Shown here one piece after another: positions 1 through 8,052 of a stretch of DNA of 18,398 nt. A model generated the notes under the pieces. The model was not told where the DNA came from. It saw only the letters and a list, made by a program, of their open reading frames with translations, and searched no databases. The position numbers and the translations under genes are program-made. How positions within the stretch are numbered: position 1 is the first letter of the stretch; every line of letters starts with the position of its first letter. Origin of the DNA: Bacillota bacterium (GTDB taxonomy: Bacteria > Bacillota_E > JAJZYS01 > JAJYTV01); assembly GCA_021845645.1 (NCBI GenBank), contig JAJZVM010000076.1, forward strand, positions 1 to 18,398, in the 5' to 3' direction.

Positions 1-791
1 GTGCGCGTCATCGGCAGGTTCGTGCCCCAGACGATCATGTACTCCGCGTTGAACCAGTCCGCGCTCTCGGGCACGTCGGTCTGCTCGCCCCAGATCTGGG
101 GCGACGCGATCGGCAGGTCCGCATACCAGTCGTAGAAGCTGAGGATGGTGCCGCCGATCAGCGAGAGGAAGCGCGTTCCGGCGGCATAGCTGACCATGGA
201 CATCGCCGGGATCGGCGTGAAACCGACGACGCGGTCCGGGCCGAAGCGGCCGATGGTGTCGACGGTGGCGGCGGCGATCAGTTCGGAGATCTCGTCCCAG
301 CCCGCGCGCACGAAACCGCCCTTGCCGCGCTGGGAGCGATAGGCCTCCCGCTGCGGGCTCGACTGGAGAAGCCGCCAGGCGAGGACCGGATCCTTCGCCG
401 CCTGGAGCGCCTCGCGCCAGGCCTTGATGAGGCTGCCGCGCACGTAGGGATAGCGGATGCGCAGGGGGCTGTACTCGTACCAGGAGAAGCTCGCGCCTCG
501 CGGGCAGCCGCGCGGTTCATACTCCGGCGTGTCCGGCCCCAGCGAGGGGTAGTCGGTCTGCTGCGTCTCCCAGGTGATGATCCCGTCCTTGACGTGAATC
601 TTCCAGCTGCAGGAGCCCGTGCAGTTCACGCCGTGCGTCGAGCGCACAACCTTGTCATGCTGCCAGCGATCCCGGTAGAGCCGCTCCCAGTCCCGGCCGC
701 GCGGGTTCTCCTCGCTCCAGCCTTCGTTCAGGCGAGGACCGCGCCGCAGGTAGGTGAGAGCGTTGCCGAGTGCGTTCACGCGTTTGGTCAT
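1..791 (-). CDS. narG: Respiratory nitrate reductase alpha subunit (N-terminal 263 residues; cut by window edge)
   Basis: Catalytic molybdopterin subunit of membrane-bound nitrate reductase, reducing nitrate to nitrite with quinol electrons. The protein starts MTKRVNALGN and lacks a twin-arginine signal, so it is the cytoplasm-facing type. The FS0 iron-sulfur ligands are visible as H53-x3-C57-x3-C61 and C96 (in GCPRG), with the same spacing as E. coli NarG. Downstream come the typical SFYDWY-DLP stretch, whose Asp is the expected molybdenum ligand, and WGEQTDVPESADW. The ATG at 791-789 overlaps the stop of the hemerythrin gene (ATGA), and a weak AAGG lies just upstream, so translational coupling is likely. 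The rest of narG, and presumably narH, J and I, lie left of the window. Identification is certain; only the N-terminal quarter is seen. Confidence 0.97.
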   Translation of the reverse strand, partial: MTKRVNALGNALTYLRRGPRLNEGWSEENPRGRDWERLYRDRWQHDKVVRSTHGVNCTGSCSWKIHVKDGIITWETQQTDYPSLGPDTPEYEPRGCPRGASFSWYEYSPLRIRYPYVRGSLIKAWREALQAAKDPVLAWRLLQSSPQREAYRSQRGKGGFVRAGWDEISELIAAATVDTIGRFGPDRVVGFTPIPAMSMVSYAAGTRFLSLIGGTILSFYDWYADLPIASPQIWGEQTDVPESADWFNAEYMIVWGTNLPMTR

Positions 792-1264
792 GCGCCTTGT
801 GCCCCCTCGGTAGGTTTCTTCGCGCCCTTGAGGGCGCCTGAAAGCTCTGGCAGGAAGGTCTCCTCCTCGAAGAGGGAGTGCAGGCGCTGAATCTGGAGAA
901 GCGCCTGGAGGCGCTCTAGTACGCCCTGCGTCACCCTGCCCTCACGATCGAGCTCCTGCTCCACCTCGCCCAGGAGAAGGCGCATCAGCTCGTGGTCCCG
1001 CATGGCGGCGACCACCTGGTCGCTCAGGCCCGGCAGGAGCTTTTGGACCTGCGGGAAGAGGTCCTGCTCCTCCGCGTCGGCGTGCGCGAGCACCCGCAGG
1101 CGCCACCCGAGCGCGAGCTCGCGGGCGAGCCGCAAGGCCGTGGCAGCATCCTCTCCGCCCGAGGACTCGAAGAGGAGCTTCGTACCCAGTTCCATTTCTG
1201 CACGTGCGGCATCATGGATGTCGTGATGTGCACCCTTGTCCACCAAAGACGGCCCCACAGGCAT
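788..1264 (-). CDS. Hemerythrin (HHE) domain protein coupled to narG
   Basis: A 158-residue four-helix non-haem di-iron protein. The hemerythrin pattern is present: His at residues 13, 14 and 17 (HHDIHD), H61-x3-E65 followed by LFP, H91-E92, and H129-x3-E133 followed by LPEL. Family members bind O2 or NO, or repair iron centres (YtfE/RIC, DnrN and ScdA are distant relatives), and are typical of nitrosative stress. The start at 1264 is chosen because the hemerythrin fold begins just after it and a GGGGGGA tract precedes it. The frame stays open upstream to 1591, but that part is not hemerythrin-like and would swallow the putative operator at 1313. The stop overlaps the narG start by four bases, so the protein is probably made with NarG. 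A role in protecting or sensing for nitrate reductase is inference. Confidence 0.85.
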   Translation of the reverse strand: MPVGPSLVDKGAHHDIHDAARAEMELGTKLLFESSGGEDAATALRLARELALGWRLRVLAHADAEEQDLFPQVQKLLPGLSDQVVAAMRDHELMRLLLGEVEQELDREGRVTQGVLERLQALLQIQRLHSLFEEETFLPELSGALKGAKKPTEGAQGA

Positions 1265-1573
1265 TCCCCCCAACCGCTCGCTTAAGCCTCGCCGCTGCAG
1301 AAAGGGCCGTAAGTGCTCCAGGTCACCTGAACCGTGGGGCAAACGTCCACCGTCGCGTAGGCCGATTGGGCCTTGCCATTCAAAGCTTCTCATTCTTGTT
1401 CTGTGATCCAAAAAGAGTGTCGCGCTCGGCAACTCTGCGAACGCGCGGCGCTTTGGCCGCCAATCGAACGCTTCGAGTAGGCCCATGGCACCCAATTGAT
1501 AGCGGCAGACACGTCGCAGTGCGCACGTTCCACGCAGAAACGGAATTCCCTGTTTCGTCGGCTTGTCGAGGAC
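1265..1573. other. Intergenic region upstream of the hemerythrin-narG operon
   Basis: About 300 bases between the nuo-end hairpin and the hemerythrin start. It holds a 7-of-8 match to the operator palindrome found elsewhere in the window (1313-1326) and an A/T-richer patch near 1375-1415. I see no convincing gene. The reading frame continuing upstream of the hemerythrin gene has no recognisable domain. Confidence 0.5.
1313..1326 (-). promoter_or_regulatory. Possible Crp/Fnr-type operator before hemerythrin-narG (7 of 8 bases)
   Basis: Read on the minus strand this is GTGA-CCTGGA-GCAC, one base off GTGA-N6-TCAC. Its centre lies about 55 bases before the hemerythrin start codon. No good -10 hexamer is seen at the matching distance (only CTTAAG at 1281-1286), and a 7-of-8 match can arise by chance several times in 18 kb. 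Its position before a nitrate reductase operon, a classic Fnr target, is what makes it credible. Confidence 0.35.
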
Positions 1574-1611
1574 GAGAGCGCGCCCGCGCATCAGAGCGTG
1601 GGCGCGCTCTC
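1574..1611 (-). terminator. Hairpin ending the nuo operon
   Basis: A perfect 12-bp inverted repeat (GAGAGCGCGCCC, 14-base loop, GGGCGCGCTCTC) starts 16 bases after the nuoI stop codon. No T-run follows on the minus strand, so it is either a terminator without a U-tract or a 3'-end stabilising structure. It separates nuoI from the hemerythrin-narG operon. Confidence 0.6.
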
Positions 1612-1626
1612 TCCACTGATGAGCGC

Positions 1627-2220
1627 TCAGCCTTCGTGCGGTGGCATAGGTTCCCCAGGCAGGTAACTCTCCACCAGCGGATACTGCATATGCGGCCTGA
1701 AGCCTGCGCCGTAGGCTGCGATCTCCGGCCGCTCCGTGAGCTGATCGATGCCATAGGCCAGGGTTTCAGGTCCTCGGGAAAGAGCTGTGAGGTCATACTC
1801 CCTGCTCATGATCAGGGCTTCCTCGGGGCACGCCTCGACACAAAAGCCACAGAAAATGCAGCGGCTGAGGTCGATCTCGTACCGCGACGGTGCCTTCTCA
1901 ACCCTGGGGTCCTGCACCTCCTCGGCCTCGATCGTGATGCACTGGGCGGGGCAGACGGTCTCGCAGAGGTAGCAGGCCGTACACTTGAGACTGCCGTCCG
2001 CACGGTGCGTGAGTATGTGTACCCCGCGGAAGCGGCGCGAGTATGGCTTGCGCTGCTCGGGGTACTGGATGGTGACATGCTCGCGACCCACCGTCGCCCG
2101 CACCATGTTGCGCAGGGTCACTTCCATGCCCGCGAGAGTACCCGCTGTGCTGCTCAGGATGTCCCTGCCGGACTCAGCCGCCTGACGAACGTCAACGACC
2201 CGCGAAGCCTTCCTGGCCAT
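1627..2220 (-). CDS. nuoI: NADH-quinone oxidoreductase subunit I (two 4Fe-4S)
   Basis: A 197-residue ferredoxin-like complex I subunit carrying electrons from NuoG towards cluster N2. The two 4Fe-4S motifs are C80-x2-C83-x2-C86-x3-C90 and C121-x2-C124-x2-C127-x3-C131, the cluster N6a and N6b ligands. The N-terminal part (about residues 28-70, ending RGVHIL) matches the usual NuoI stretch that packs against the membrane subunit NuoH. The start at 2220 is chosen for GGGAGG seven bases upstream and the MARKASR N-terminus; it overlaps the nuoG end by 29 bases. In standard operons nuoH lies between nuoG and nuoI; here it is absent and no nuoJ-N follows. This is the last gene of the operon before the hairpin. 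Confidence 0.95.
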   Translation of the reverse strand: MARKASRVVDVRQAAESGRDILSSTAGTLAGMEVTLRNMVRATVGREHVTIQYPEQRKPYSRRFRGVHILTHRADGSLKCTACYLCETVCPAQCITIEAEEVQDPRVEKAPSRYEIDLSRCIFCGFCVEACPEEALIMSREYDLTALSRGPETLAYGIDQLTERPEIAAYGAGFRPHMQYPLVESYLPGEPMPPHEG

Positions 2221-3838
2221 AGTGCATCCTCCCTTCGGGCGGATAGGCCGTCGCCGACCGGCTCTCGAGACTCGCATAGCTGAGATCGCGGAACACAGGC
2301 ACGCTGTCCGCAATCTCCCGGAAGATCTCTTCGGGCATTGTCTGCCGGCGGGCTGCCGTAGCGCAATGCCAGAGGTCGCCGAGCACCTCGACGGCAGGGC
2401 GGACCGCTCCCCGCGAAGGGACAGCCTTGCCGGCGTGCTGCGTCAGCCCTTGGTAGTTCGTGTAGGTGCCTTCCTCCTCGGACCATGTGGCGACCGGCAG
2501 CAGGAGCTTCGCAGCCGTGAGATACGGGAGCTCGTGCGTCGTGAGCACGACGCTTGCGGATACCAGGTGCAGCAGGCGTGTGATGCGCTCCCTCGTCTCT
2601 TTGCTCTCCTCACCAACGAAGGGCGGATAGTACAGCATGAGGAGCCCTTCGATCGCCCCACTCTCCGCCAGCGCCAGCAGCTCGTCGAGCCCCTCGCCGC
2701 CGTCGAAACCGAGGTGCAGGGCGCCCATCGTGTTCGGATGCTTGTCCAGGCGACGCAGGAGGTTGTCCTGGCGCTGCGAGACCTCCTCGATCTCGCGGTC
2801 CAGGCGGAACGCGAGACGATGGAGCGGGAACACCGTCTGGACGTACTGCCGGAAGAGCCAAAGGCTCTCGTTGGTGGCGGAGGCTGAGGCGAGAGCCGCA
2901 AGCGGCCGTCCCTGCGCGGCGCTTACCGCCCGCAGGCTGTCATGGGCCAGGGCGACGGCCTCGCTCCAGTCGAGCTCCGTCGCTCCCTGGCGCGGATGCA
3001 TGAGACGCGGTGCAGCGTCGAGGGCCCTGAAGCTCAGACGGCCCTCGTCGCAGATCCAACTGCGGTTGACGCCCGGGTTGCGGCGCGGGACCATGCGCTC
3101 GATGCGGCCGCCAAAATGGTCGATGCGCACGTTGCAGCCTGTGCTGCAACCGGCGCAGACCGAGTCTGTGTGGCTCAGGTGCCACACCCGCCGCTTGAAG
3201 CGGAAATCCCGGGATGTCAGGGCCCCGACCGGACAGACATCGGCGAGATTGCCGGCGTAGGGATCCTCTAGGGCCCGATCCTCGAACGCCGCCAGCTCCA
3301 CATGGTTGCCGCGGTGCACGAACTGCAGTTCCGCGTAGCCTGAGACCTCTTCCGAGAAGCGCACGCAGCGCGAACACATCACACAGCGCTCCTGGTCGAG
3401 CACGATGCGCGGGCCGAGGCTGACCCGCTTGCGCTTGTGCACCTTCTCCACAGGATCGACATGGCTCTGGTGCTGTCCGTAGTCCGGGTGCATGTAGAAG
3501 TCCTGCAAAGAACACTCGCCGGCCTGGTCGCAGATCGGACAGTCGAGCGGGTGGTTCACGAGCAGGAACTCGAGCACGCCGTTCACGGCCTTGGACGCCA
3601 CACGGCTCTCGTGCGGCGTCCTTACCACCATTCCGTCCACGACGGGCGTGGCGCATGCCACCACAGGCTTCGGGAACCCCTCCACGTCGACGAGGCACAT
3701 GCGGCAGTTGCCCTCAGGCCGAAGGTCCGGGTGGTAGCAGAAGCGGGGGATCTCGACGCCCAGGCGGTCCGCGGCCTGGATCACGCTCGTCCCCTGCTCC
3801 ACCTCGACCTGCCGTCCATCGATCGTCACGATAGGCAC
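2192..3838 (-). CDS. nuoG: NADH-quinone oxidoreductase subunit G, short form
   Basis: Iron-sulfur subunit of the complex I NADH module, 548 residues from a GTG start. Ligand sets seen: 2Fe-2S C34, C45, C48, C62; the His/Cys 4Fe-4S (N5) H96, C100, C103, C109; 4Fe-4S (N4) C152, C155, C158, C202; and the extra N7-type set C228, C231, C235, C263 at the start of the molybdopterin-oxidoreductase-like domain. That domain is short: the C-terminal signature (WSEEEGTYTNYQG) is present, but total length is well under the roughly 780-900 residues of Thermus and E. coli proteins as I recall them. AAGGGGGGT lies upstream of the GTG. The gap to nuoF is 16 bases, and the gene overlaps nuoI by 29 bases. Confidence 0.95.
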   Translation of the reverse strand: MPIVTIDGRQVEVEQGTSVIQAADRLGVEIPRFCYHPDLRPEGNCRMCLVDVEGFPKPVVACATPVVDGMVVRTPHESRVASKAVNGVLEFLLVNHPLDCPICDQAGECSLQDFYMHPDYGQHQSHVDPVEKVHKRKRVSLGPRIVLDQERCVMCSRCVRFSEEVSGYAELQFVHRGNHVELAAFEDRALEDPYAGNLADVCPVGALTSRDFRFKRRVWHLSHTDSVCAGCSTGCNVRIDHFGGRIERMVPRRNPGVNRSWICDEGRLSFRALDAAPRLMHPRQGATELDWSEAVALAHDSLRAVSAAQGRPLAALASASATNESLWLFRQYVQTVFPLHRLAFRLDREIEEVSQRQDNLLRRLDKHPNTMGALHLGFDGGEGLDELLALAESGAIEGLLMLYYPPFVGEESKETRERITRLLHLVSASVVLTTHELPYLTAAKLLLPVATWSEEEGTYTNYQGLTQHAGKAVPSRGAVRPAVEVLGDLWHCATAARRQTMPEEIFREIADSVPVFRDLSYASLESRSATAYPPEGRMHYGQEGFAGR

Positions 3839-3854
3839 GTCTCAAGACCCCCCT

Positions 3855-5222
3855 TCACAAGGCTGCGGTCGGAGGGCCGTCCACCGCTTGCGAACGTGCG
3901 GCCTCCTCCGCCGGCGGGCCGAAACGCCCGGTCCTCGGTCCATGCCCATGCCTCTGCCAATCGGGCTCATGGGGTGCTACCGCAGGCAGGAGCGCCTCGA
4001 ACTCACCGCGGTACTTGTGGATGAAGCTCCGCACCGGCTGGACCGCAGCGTCGCCGAGCCCGCAGATCGTTCGGCCCTCGATGTTGTCTCCGACACGCAG
4101 CAGGAGGTCGAGATCGTCCGGTCTCCCCTCGCCCGCGAGCAGCCGCCTGAGAACCCAGGCCATCCAGCCCGTGCCCTCCCGGCAGGGCGTGCATTCGCCA
4201 CAGGACTCGTGCGCGTAGAACTCCGCGATGCGCAGGAGGGCATGCGGCATGGACGTCTCCCCGTCGAACACGATCATGCCGCCGCTGCCCAGCATGGTGC
4301 CTGCGCCCTGCATGGACTCGTAGTCGATCGTAAGCGGGGCTGCCTCGTCAGCTGTCAGGATGGGCACCGACGTGCCACCTGGGATGACCCCCTTCAGGCC
4401 TCGGCCCCCGCGGACGCCGCCGGCCTCGCCGCGCAGGAACTCCATCAGGGGATAGCCCAGCTCCACCTCGTACACGCCGGGCCGCTCGACGGCGCCGCTG
4501 ACGCTGATGAGCTTCGTGCCCGCGCTCTGCGCCGTGCCGTGGTCCTTGAAGGCTTCGGCTCCTTCGGCCATGATGCGGGCCGCGCAGGCGAGCGTCTCGA
4601 CGTTGTTGACCACCGTCGGCTCCTGCAGGAAGCCGTGCACCGCCGGAAAGGGCGGGCGCACGCGCGGATATGCCCTTCGCCCCTCGAGCGACTGGATGAG
4701 CCCCGTCTCCTCGCCGCAGATGTAGGCGCCTGCGCCGAGCTGGATCGTGATGCGCAGGTCGTAGCCGGAGTTCATGCAGTTCGGTCCGATGATGTCGGCA
4801 GCGATGGCCTCCTTGAGCGCCGCCGCGAGCGTCTCGGCGACCCCGGCATACTCCCCGCGCATGTAGACGTAGGCCCGGTGGGCGCCGATCGCGTAGGCGC
4901 CGATCGCCACACCCTCCAGCACGAGGTGCGGGTCGCGCTCGATCAGGTAGTGGTCCTTGAACGTCCCGGGCTCGCTCTCGTCGGCGTTGCAGAGGAGGTA
5001 GACGGGCTGGCCCTCCCGGACGTGGATGAAGGACCACTTGCGTCCCGTCGGGAAGCCGGCGCCGCCTCGCCCCCTGAGGCCGGACGCCTCGATCTCCGCC
5101 ACCACTTCCTGCGGCGGCAGGCTGAGGGCCTGCTTGAAGCCGAGGTAGGCGCCGGAGCGCAGGGCCGTCCGGAGCTCGCGCTGGGCGGGGTCCAGGGCGT
5201 TGCGGGTCAGTAGCTGCGCCAT
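3855..5222 (-). CDS. nuoF: NADH-quinone oxidoreductase subunit F (NADH/FMN-binding)
   Basis: The 455-residue subunit that oxidises NADH through FMN. Visible motifs are GRGGAGFPTG (51-60, FMN/NADH site), the ESEPGTF NADH loop (82-88), the GAYICGEETG stretch (165-174) and the N3 4Fe-4S ligands C341, C344, C347 (ESCGECTPC) and C387. The start at 5222 follows AGGAGGT at five bases. The frame is open further upstream inside nuoE, but that part is a shadow of nuoE. The C-terminal 40 or so residues after the domain are polar and probably disordered. The gap to nuoE is 11 bases. It acts on the cytoplasmic arm with NuoE and NuoG. Confidence 0.97.
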   Translation of the reverse strand: MAQLLTRNALDPAQRELRTALRSGAYLGFKQALSLPPQEVVAEIEASGLRGRGGAGFPTGRKWSFIHVREGQPVYLLCNADESEPGTFKDHYLIERDPHLVLEGVAIGAYAIGAHRAYVYMRGEYAGVAETLAAALKEAIAADIIGPNCMNSGYDLRITIQLGAGAYICGEETGLIQSLEGRRAYPRVRPPFPAVHGFLQEPTVVNNVETLACAARIMAEGAEAFKDHGTAQSAGTKLISVSGAVERPGVYEVELGYPLMEFLRGEAGGVRGGRGLKGVIPGGTSVPILTADEAAPLTIDYESMQGAGTMLGSGGMIVFDGETSMPHALLRIAEFYAHESCGECTPCREGTGWMAWVLRRLLAGEGRPDDLDLLLRVGDNIEGRTICGLGDAAVQPVRSFIHKYRGEFEALLPAVAPHEPDWQRHGHGPRTGRFGPPAEEAARSQAVDGPPTAAL

Positions 5223-5233
5223 GCCGCACCTCC

Positions 5234-5692
5234 TTACATCTTGGTCAGGGTGTGGACGGCTTCGGCTGCGACGGGACCGACGAAACGGTCGTCGACCATG
5301 GCCGCCGGCGCCCGGTCGCAGTCGCCGATGCACTCGACGAGGCGCAGGGTGAACCGGCCGTCTGCCGTGGTCTCGCCCGGCCTCACCTCTAGCAGTTCCA
5401 TGACCGCCGCCGTCACCTCGTCCGCGCCACAGAGGTAGCAGGAGATGCCGCGGCACAGGCTCAGGACGTGCTGGCCGGTGGGGGTCTCCGTGATCTGGTC
5501 GTAGAAGCGCGCCACGCCCTGCACCACGGCGGGGCTCACTCCGAGTAGTTCGGCGATGTAGGAGACCTCCTCGCGTCCCACCTTGCGGCGTTCGCGCTGC
5601 ACGACCCGCAAGGCCGTGAGGAGCGCGTGGCGCGGGGAATCCTCCTCCGCCCTGGCGACTTCGATCTCCCTCAAGGCATCCTTGGACAGCAT
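5234..5692 (-). CDS. nuoE: NADH-quinone oxidoreductase subunit E (2Fe-2S, thioredoxin-like)
   Basis: A 152-residue NADH-module subunit with a helical N-terminal part and a thioredoxin-like 2Fe-2S domain (cluster N1a). The ligands fit C80-x4-C85 and C121-x3-C125, the usual NuoE spacing; C88 is an additional cysteine near the first pair. Length is normal for the family. The ATG at 5692 lies two bases after the nuoBCD stop (TAG), with only a weak AGTGAG upstream, so translation is probably coupled to the fused upstream gene. It pairs with NuoF, which follows 11 bases later. Confidence 0.96.
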   Translation of the reverse strand: MLSKDALREIEVARAEEDSPRHALLTALRVVQRERRKVGREEVSYIAELLGVSPAVVQGVARFYDQITETPTGQHVLSLCRGISCYLCGADEVTAAVMELLEVRPGETTADGRFTLRLVECIGDCDRAPAAMVDDRFVGPVAAEAVHTLTKM

Positions 5693-5694
5693 GG

Positions 5695-7962
5695 CTATCG
5701 CTCACTTTCGCCCGCGATGATGTTGAGGCTGCCGAGGGTGGCAACCACATCGGCGGGGTTCATGCCCCGAATCATCCGCGGGAAGGCCTGGTAGATCGCG
5801 AACGAGGGCGGACGCACCTTGACGCGGTACGGGTGCTCGCCGCCGTCGCTCACGATGTAGAAGCCGAGCTCGCCGTTCGCCGCCTCGCTGTAGCCGTACA
5901 CCTCACCCACCGGCGGCCGGATACCATGCATGATCAGCTTGAAGTGGTCCATCATGTCCTCGATGTTGGTGTAGACGCCGTACTTGGGTGGCAGGGCGAC
6001 GAGGCCGTCGTCGACTATCACAGGACCCTCGGGCAGGGCGTCGAGGGCCTGACGCACGATGCGCAGGCTCTGGCGCATCTCCTCGAGGCGCACGAGGTAG
6101 CGGTCGTAGACGTCGCCCGCACTGCCGACGGGAATGTCGAATTCGAACTCATCGTAGTGGTAGTAGGGATGCGCCTGGCGCACGTCGTACGGCTCACCGC
6201 TCGCGCGCAGGCAAGGGCCTGTAAATCCGTACGCGATCGCGTCCTCGCGGGAGATGGCCCCGACACCCCGCATGCGGTCGCGGGCGAGAGCGTTGTGCGT
6301 GATCATGCGGTCCGTGTCGCGCAGCACGGGCGGGACGTGCGCGAGGATCGCCTCGACGCGCTCCCTGAAGTTCTGCGGCACATCCTCGGCAAAGCCGCCG
6401 ATGCGCACGAAGCTGACCATCATGCGTGCGCCCGAGCATTCCTCCAAGAGATCGTAGATCTCCTCGCGGATATTCCAGAGATAGAAGAAGCTGCTGATGA
6501 GCCCCATGTCCATGAGATTGGTGCCGATACAGACGGCATGGTCCATGATGCGGCTGAGTTCGCTCAATATGACGCGCAGGTACTGCGCGCGCTCGGGAAT
6601 GGTGACCCCCATCAGCTTCTCGACCGCCATGGCGAAGCCGGAGCTGTTCATGAAGCTCGAGCAGTAGTTGAGGCGATCGCAGTACGGGATCATGTTGTGG
6701 TAGGTGTGCGTCTCGGCCATCTTCTCGAAGTTGCGGTGCAGATAGCCGAGCTCGACGTCCGCCTCGCGCACCTTCTCGCCGTCGATCCTGGCTACGATGC
6801 GGAAGGTGCCGTGCGTGGCCGGATGCGAGGGGCCGATGTTGAGGATCGTCGGATGCTGGACAATCTCGAGATCCCGCTCGCCGGCAGGCGACCTTTCGGC
6901 GATCGGCAGCGTCGCCGCCTGGAAGAAGGGCTGGCGCAGGCCGGGTGGGTAGTCGCGTCGCATCGGGTGGATGTTGCCGAAGCCATCGTGCGTGAGGATG
7001 CGCCTCAGATCCGGGTGACCCAGGAAGCGAATGCCGTAGAGATCGTACGCCTCGCGTTCGAACCAGCCTGCCGCTGGCCAGACCGAGGTCACGCTCTCAA
7101 TGGTCGGATCGTCCTCGCCCACCCCGACCTCCAGTCGGACCCTGTGGCCAGTGGTGGTGGAATAGAGGTGGTAGACGGCATCGAAGCGCGGCCTGCGGGT
7201 GAGGTAGTCAACGCCGCAGACGTCAAGCAGCATGTCGTACCTTAGCTCCGGGTCGTCGCGCAACATGCGCGCGGCTCCCGGTAGCGCCGCGCGGTCGAGG
7301 CGCACGGTGAGGTCGCCGCGGAAGGCGCGCGTGCCGAGCACGGCGGGGCCGAACTCCGTCTGCAGCCGACCGGCCAGCGCCTCGTCGACGTCGGACGAGG
7401 AGGTCGAATAGGCCAGGAGCGCGGGAGCAGGTGGCGAGAGGGCCGTCGCCGACGCGTCGTCCGTCCGGGGATGGGGTGGCCGCTCGTTCGCACCGCGACG
7501 GAAGGTACCGTCCTTGATACCCTGCTGCAACTTCATGATGGCGTGCAGCACGGCTTCCGGCGTCGGCGGGCAGCCAGGAATGTAGAGGTCAACCGGCAGG
7601 AACTCGTCAATCCCCTGGACCACGTGATAGGAGCGGTAGAAGCCGCCTGAGACCGTGCAGGCGCCCATCGCGACGACCCACTTGGGATCCGCGATCTGCT
7701 CGTACACGTTCTTGAGGACCGGCATCATCTTATCTGTGATCGTGCCCATCACGAGCAGTAGATCGGATTGTCGAGGGCTGAACCGCAGCACCTCGGAGCC
7801 AAAGCGCGCTATGTCATAGCGCGAGGAGCCGACCGCCATGAACTCGACGGCGCAGCATGCAGTGCCGAAGGGGAGCGGCCACATGGAGCCGCTTTCGGCC
7901 CAGCGTGCCAGCGCATCGAGACGCGTCGTAATGAAATCCCGCGGTGTGGTGTCCACAGACAT
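5695..7962 (-). CDS. nuoBCD: Fused NADH-quinone oxidoreductase subunits B, C and D
   Basis: One uninterrupted 755-residue frame encodes three complex I subunits. Residues 1 to about 153 are NuoB, with N2 cluster ligands C36, C37, C101 and C131 (GTACC, GACT, PGCPP). Residues about 155-193 form a Pro/Ser/Ala-rich linker. Residues about 195-345 are NuoC, with the signature [17 protein letters not shown] (301-317). Residues about 365-755 are NuoD, with GPSHPATHG (377-385) and DRLNYCSSF (429-437), the region lining the quinone pocket, and the C-terminal [14 protein letters not shown]. NuoCD fusions are well known and B/C/D fusions rarer. This is the first operon gene; two operators and a -10 hexamer lie upstream. 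A GGGGGG tract about seven bases before the ATG may serve as ribosome site. There is no nuoA before it. Confidence 0.96.
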   Translation of the reverse strand: MSVDTTPRDFITTRLDALARWAESGSMWPLPFGTACCAVEFMAVGSSRYDIARFGSEVLRFSPRQSDLLLVMGTITDKMMPVLKNVYEQIADPKWVVAMGACTVSGGFYRSYHVVQGIDEFLPVDLYIPGCPPTPEAVLHAIMKLQQGIKDGTFRRGANERPPHPRTDDASATALSPPAPALLAYSTSSSDVDEALAGRLQTEFGPAVLGTRAFRGDLTVRLDRAALPGAARMLRDDPELRYDMLLDVCGVDYLTRRPRFDAVYHLYSTTTGHRVRLEVGVGEDDPTIESVTSVWPAAGWFEREAYDLYGIRFLGHPDLRRILTHDGFGNIHPMRRDYPPGLRQPFFQAATLPIAERSPAGERDLEIVQHPTILNIGPSHPATHGTFRIVARIDGEKVREADVELGYLHRNFEKMAETHTYHNMIPYCDRLNYCSSFMNSSGFAMAVEKLMGVTIPERAQYLRVILSELSRIMDHAVCIGTNLMDMGLISSFFYLWNIREEIYDLLEECSGARMMVSFVRIGGFAEDVPQNFRERVEAILAHVPPVLRDTDRMITHNALARDRMRGVGAISREDAIAYGFTGPCLRASGEPYDVRQAHPYYHYDEFEFDIPVGSAGDVYDRYLVRLEEMRQSLRIVRQALDALPEGPVIVDDGLVALPPKYGVYTNIEDMMDHFKLIMHGIRPPVGEVYGYSEAANGELGFYIVSDGGEHPYRVKVRPPSFAIYQAFPRMIRGMNPADVVATLGSLNIIAGESER

Positions 7963-7988
7963 GCATACACCCCCCGCGGCTAGCGTTC

Positions 7989-7994
7989 ACCATA
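7989..7994 (-). promoter_or_regulatory. -10 hexamer of the nuo promoter
   Basis: TATGGT on the minus strand (4 of 6 to TATAAT). It would start transcription near 7982 and put the nearer operator at about -40, close to the -41.5 position at which Crp/Fnr activators act without a good -35 box. The 5' leader would be about 20 bases. Confidence 0.45.
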
Positions 7995-8013
7995 AGCGCA
8001 GGGAGTCCTTTAT

Positions 8014-8029
8014 TGTGATGTTCATCACC
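8014..8029 (-). promoter_or_regulatory. Crp/Fnr-type operator A (proximal) before nuoBCD
   Basis: TGTGA-tgttca-TCACC on the plus strand, an exact GTGA-N6-TCAC palindrome matching the TGTGA-N6-TCACA consensus known for Bacillus Fnr (and E. coli CRP). Its centre is about 60 bases before the nuoBCD start codon and about 40 before the inferred transcription start. Activation under oxygen limitation is the likely role; the cognate regulator is not in the window. Confidence 0.7.
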
Positions 8030-8037
8030 GTCTATAG

Positions 8038-8052
8038 GTGATTTGTATCACA
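8038..8052 (-). promoter_or_regulatory. Crp/Fnr-type operator B (distal) before nuoBCD
   Basis: GTGA-tttgta-TCACA, a second exact palindrome whose centre is 23 bp upstream of operator A, roughly two helical turns. Two dimers could therefore bind on about the same face of the DNA. Confidence 0.65.

Noticed and set aside
1265..1591. N-terminal extension of the hemerythrin protein
   Set aside because: The frame is open, but the extra 109 residues are Arg-rich without a domain, and the operator-like site and promoter region would lie inside it.
3888..5213. A 441-codon open frame on the plus strand opposite nuoF
   Set aside because: It mirrors nuoF in a GC-rich gene; the translation has no domain and is rich in Arg, His and Ala. 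The minus strand carries all the NuoF motifs.
5833..7245. A 470-codon plus-strand frame opposite nuoBCD
   Set aside because: Antisense shadow of the fused gene; no recognisable domain and no ribosome site.
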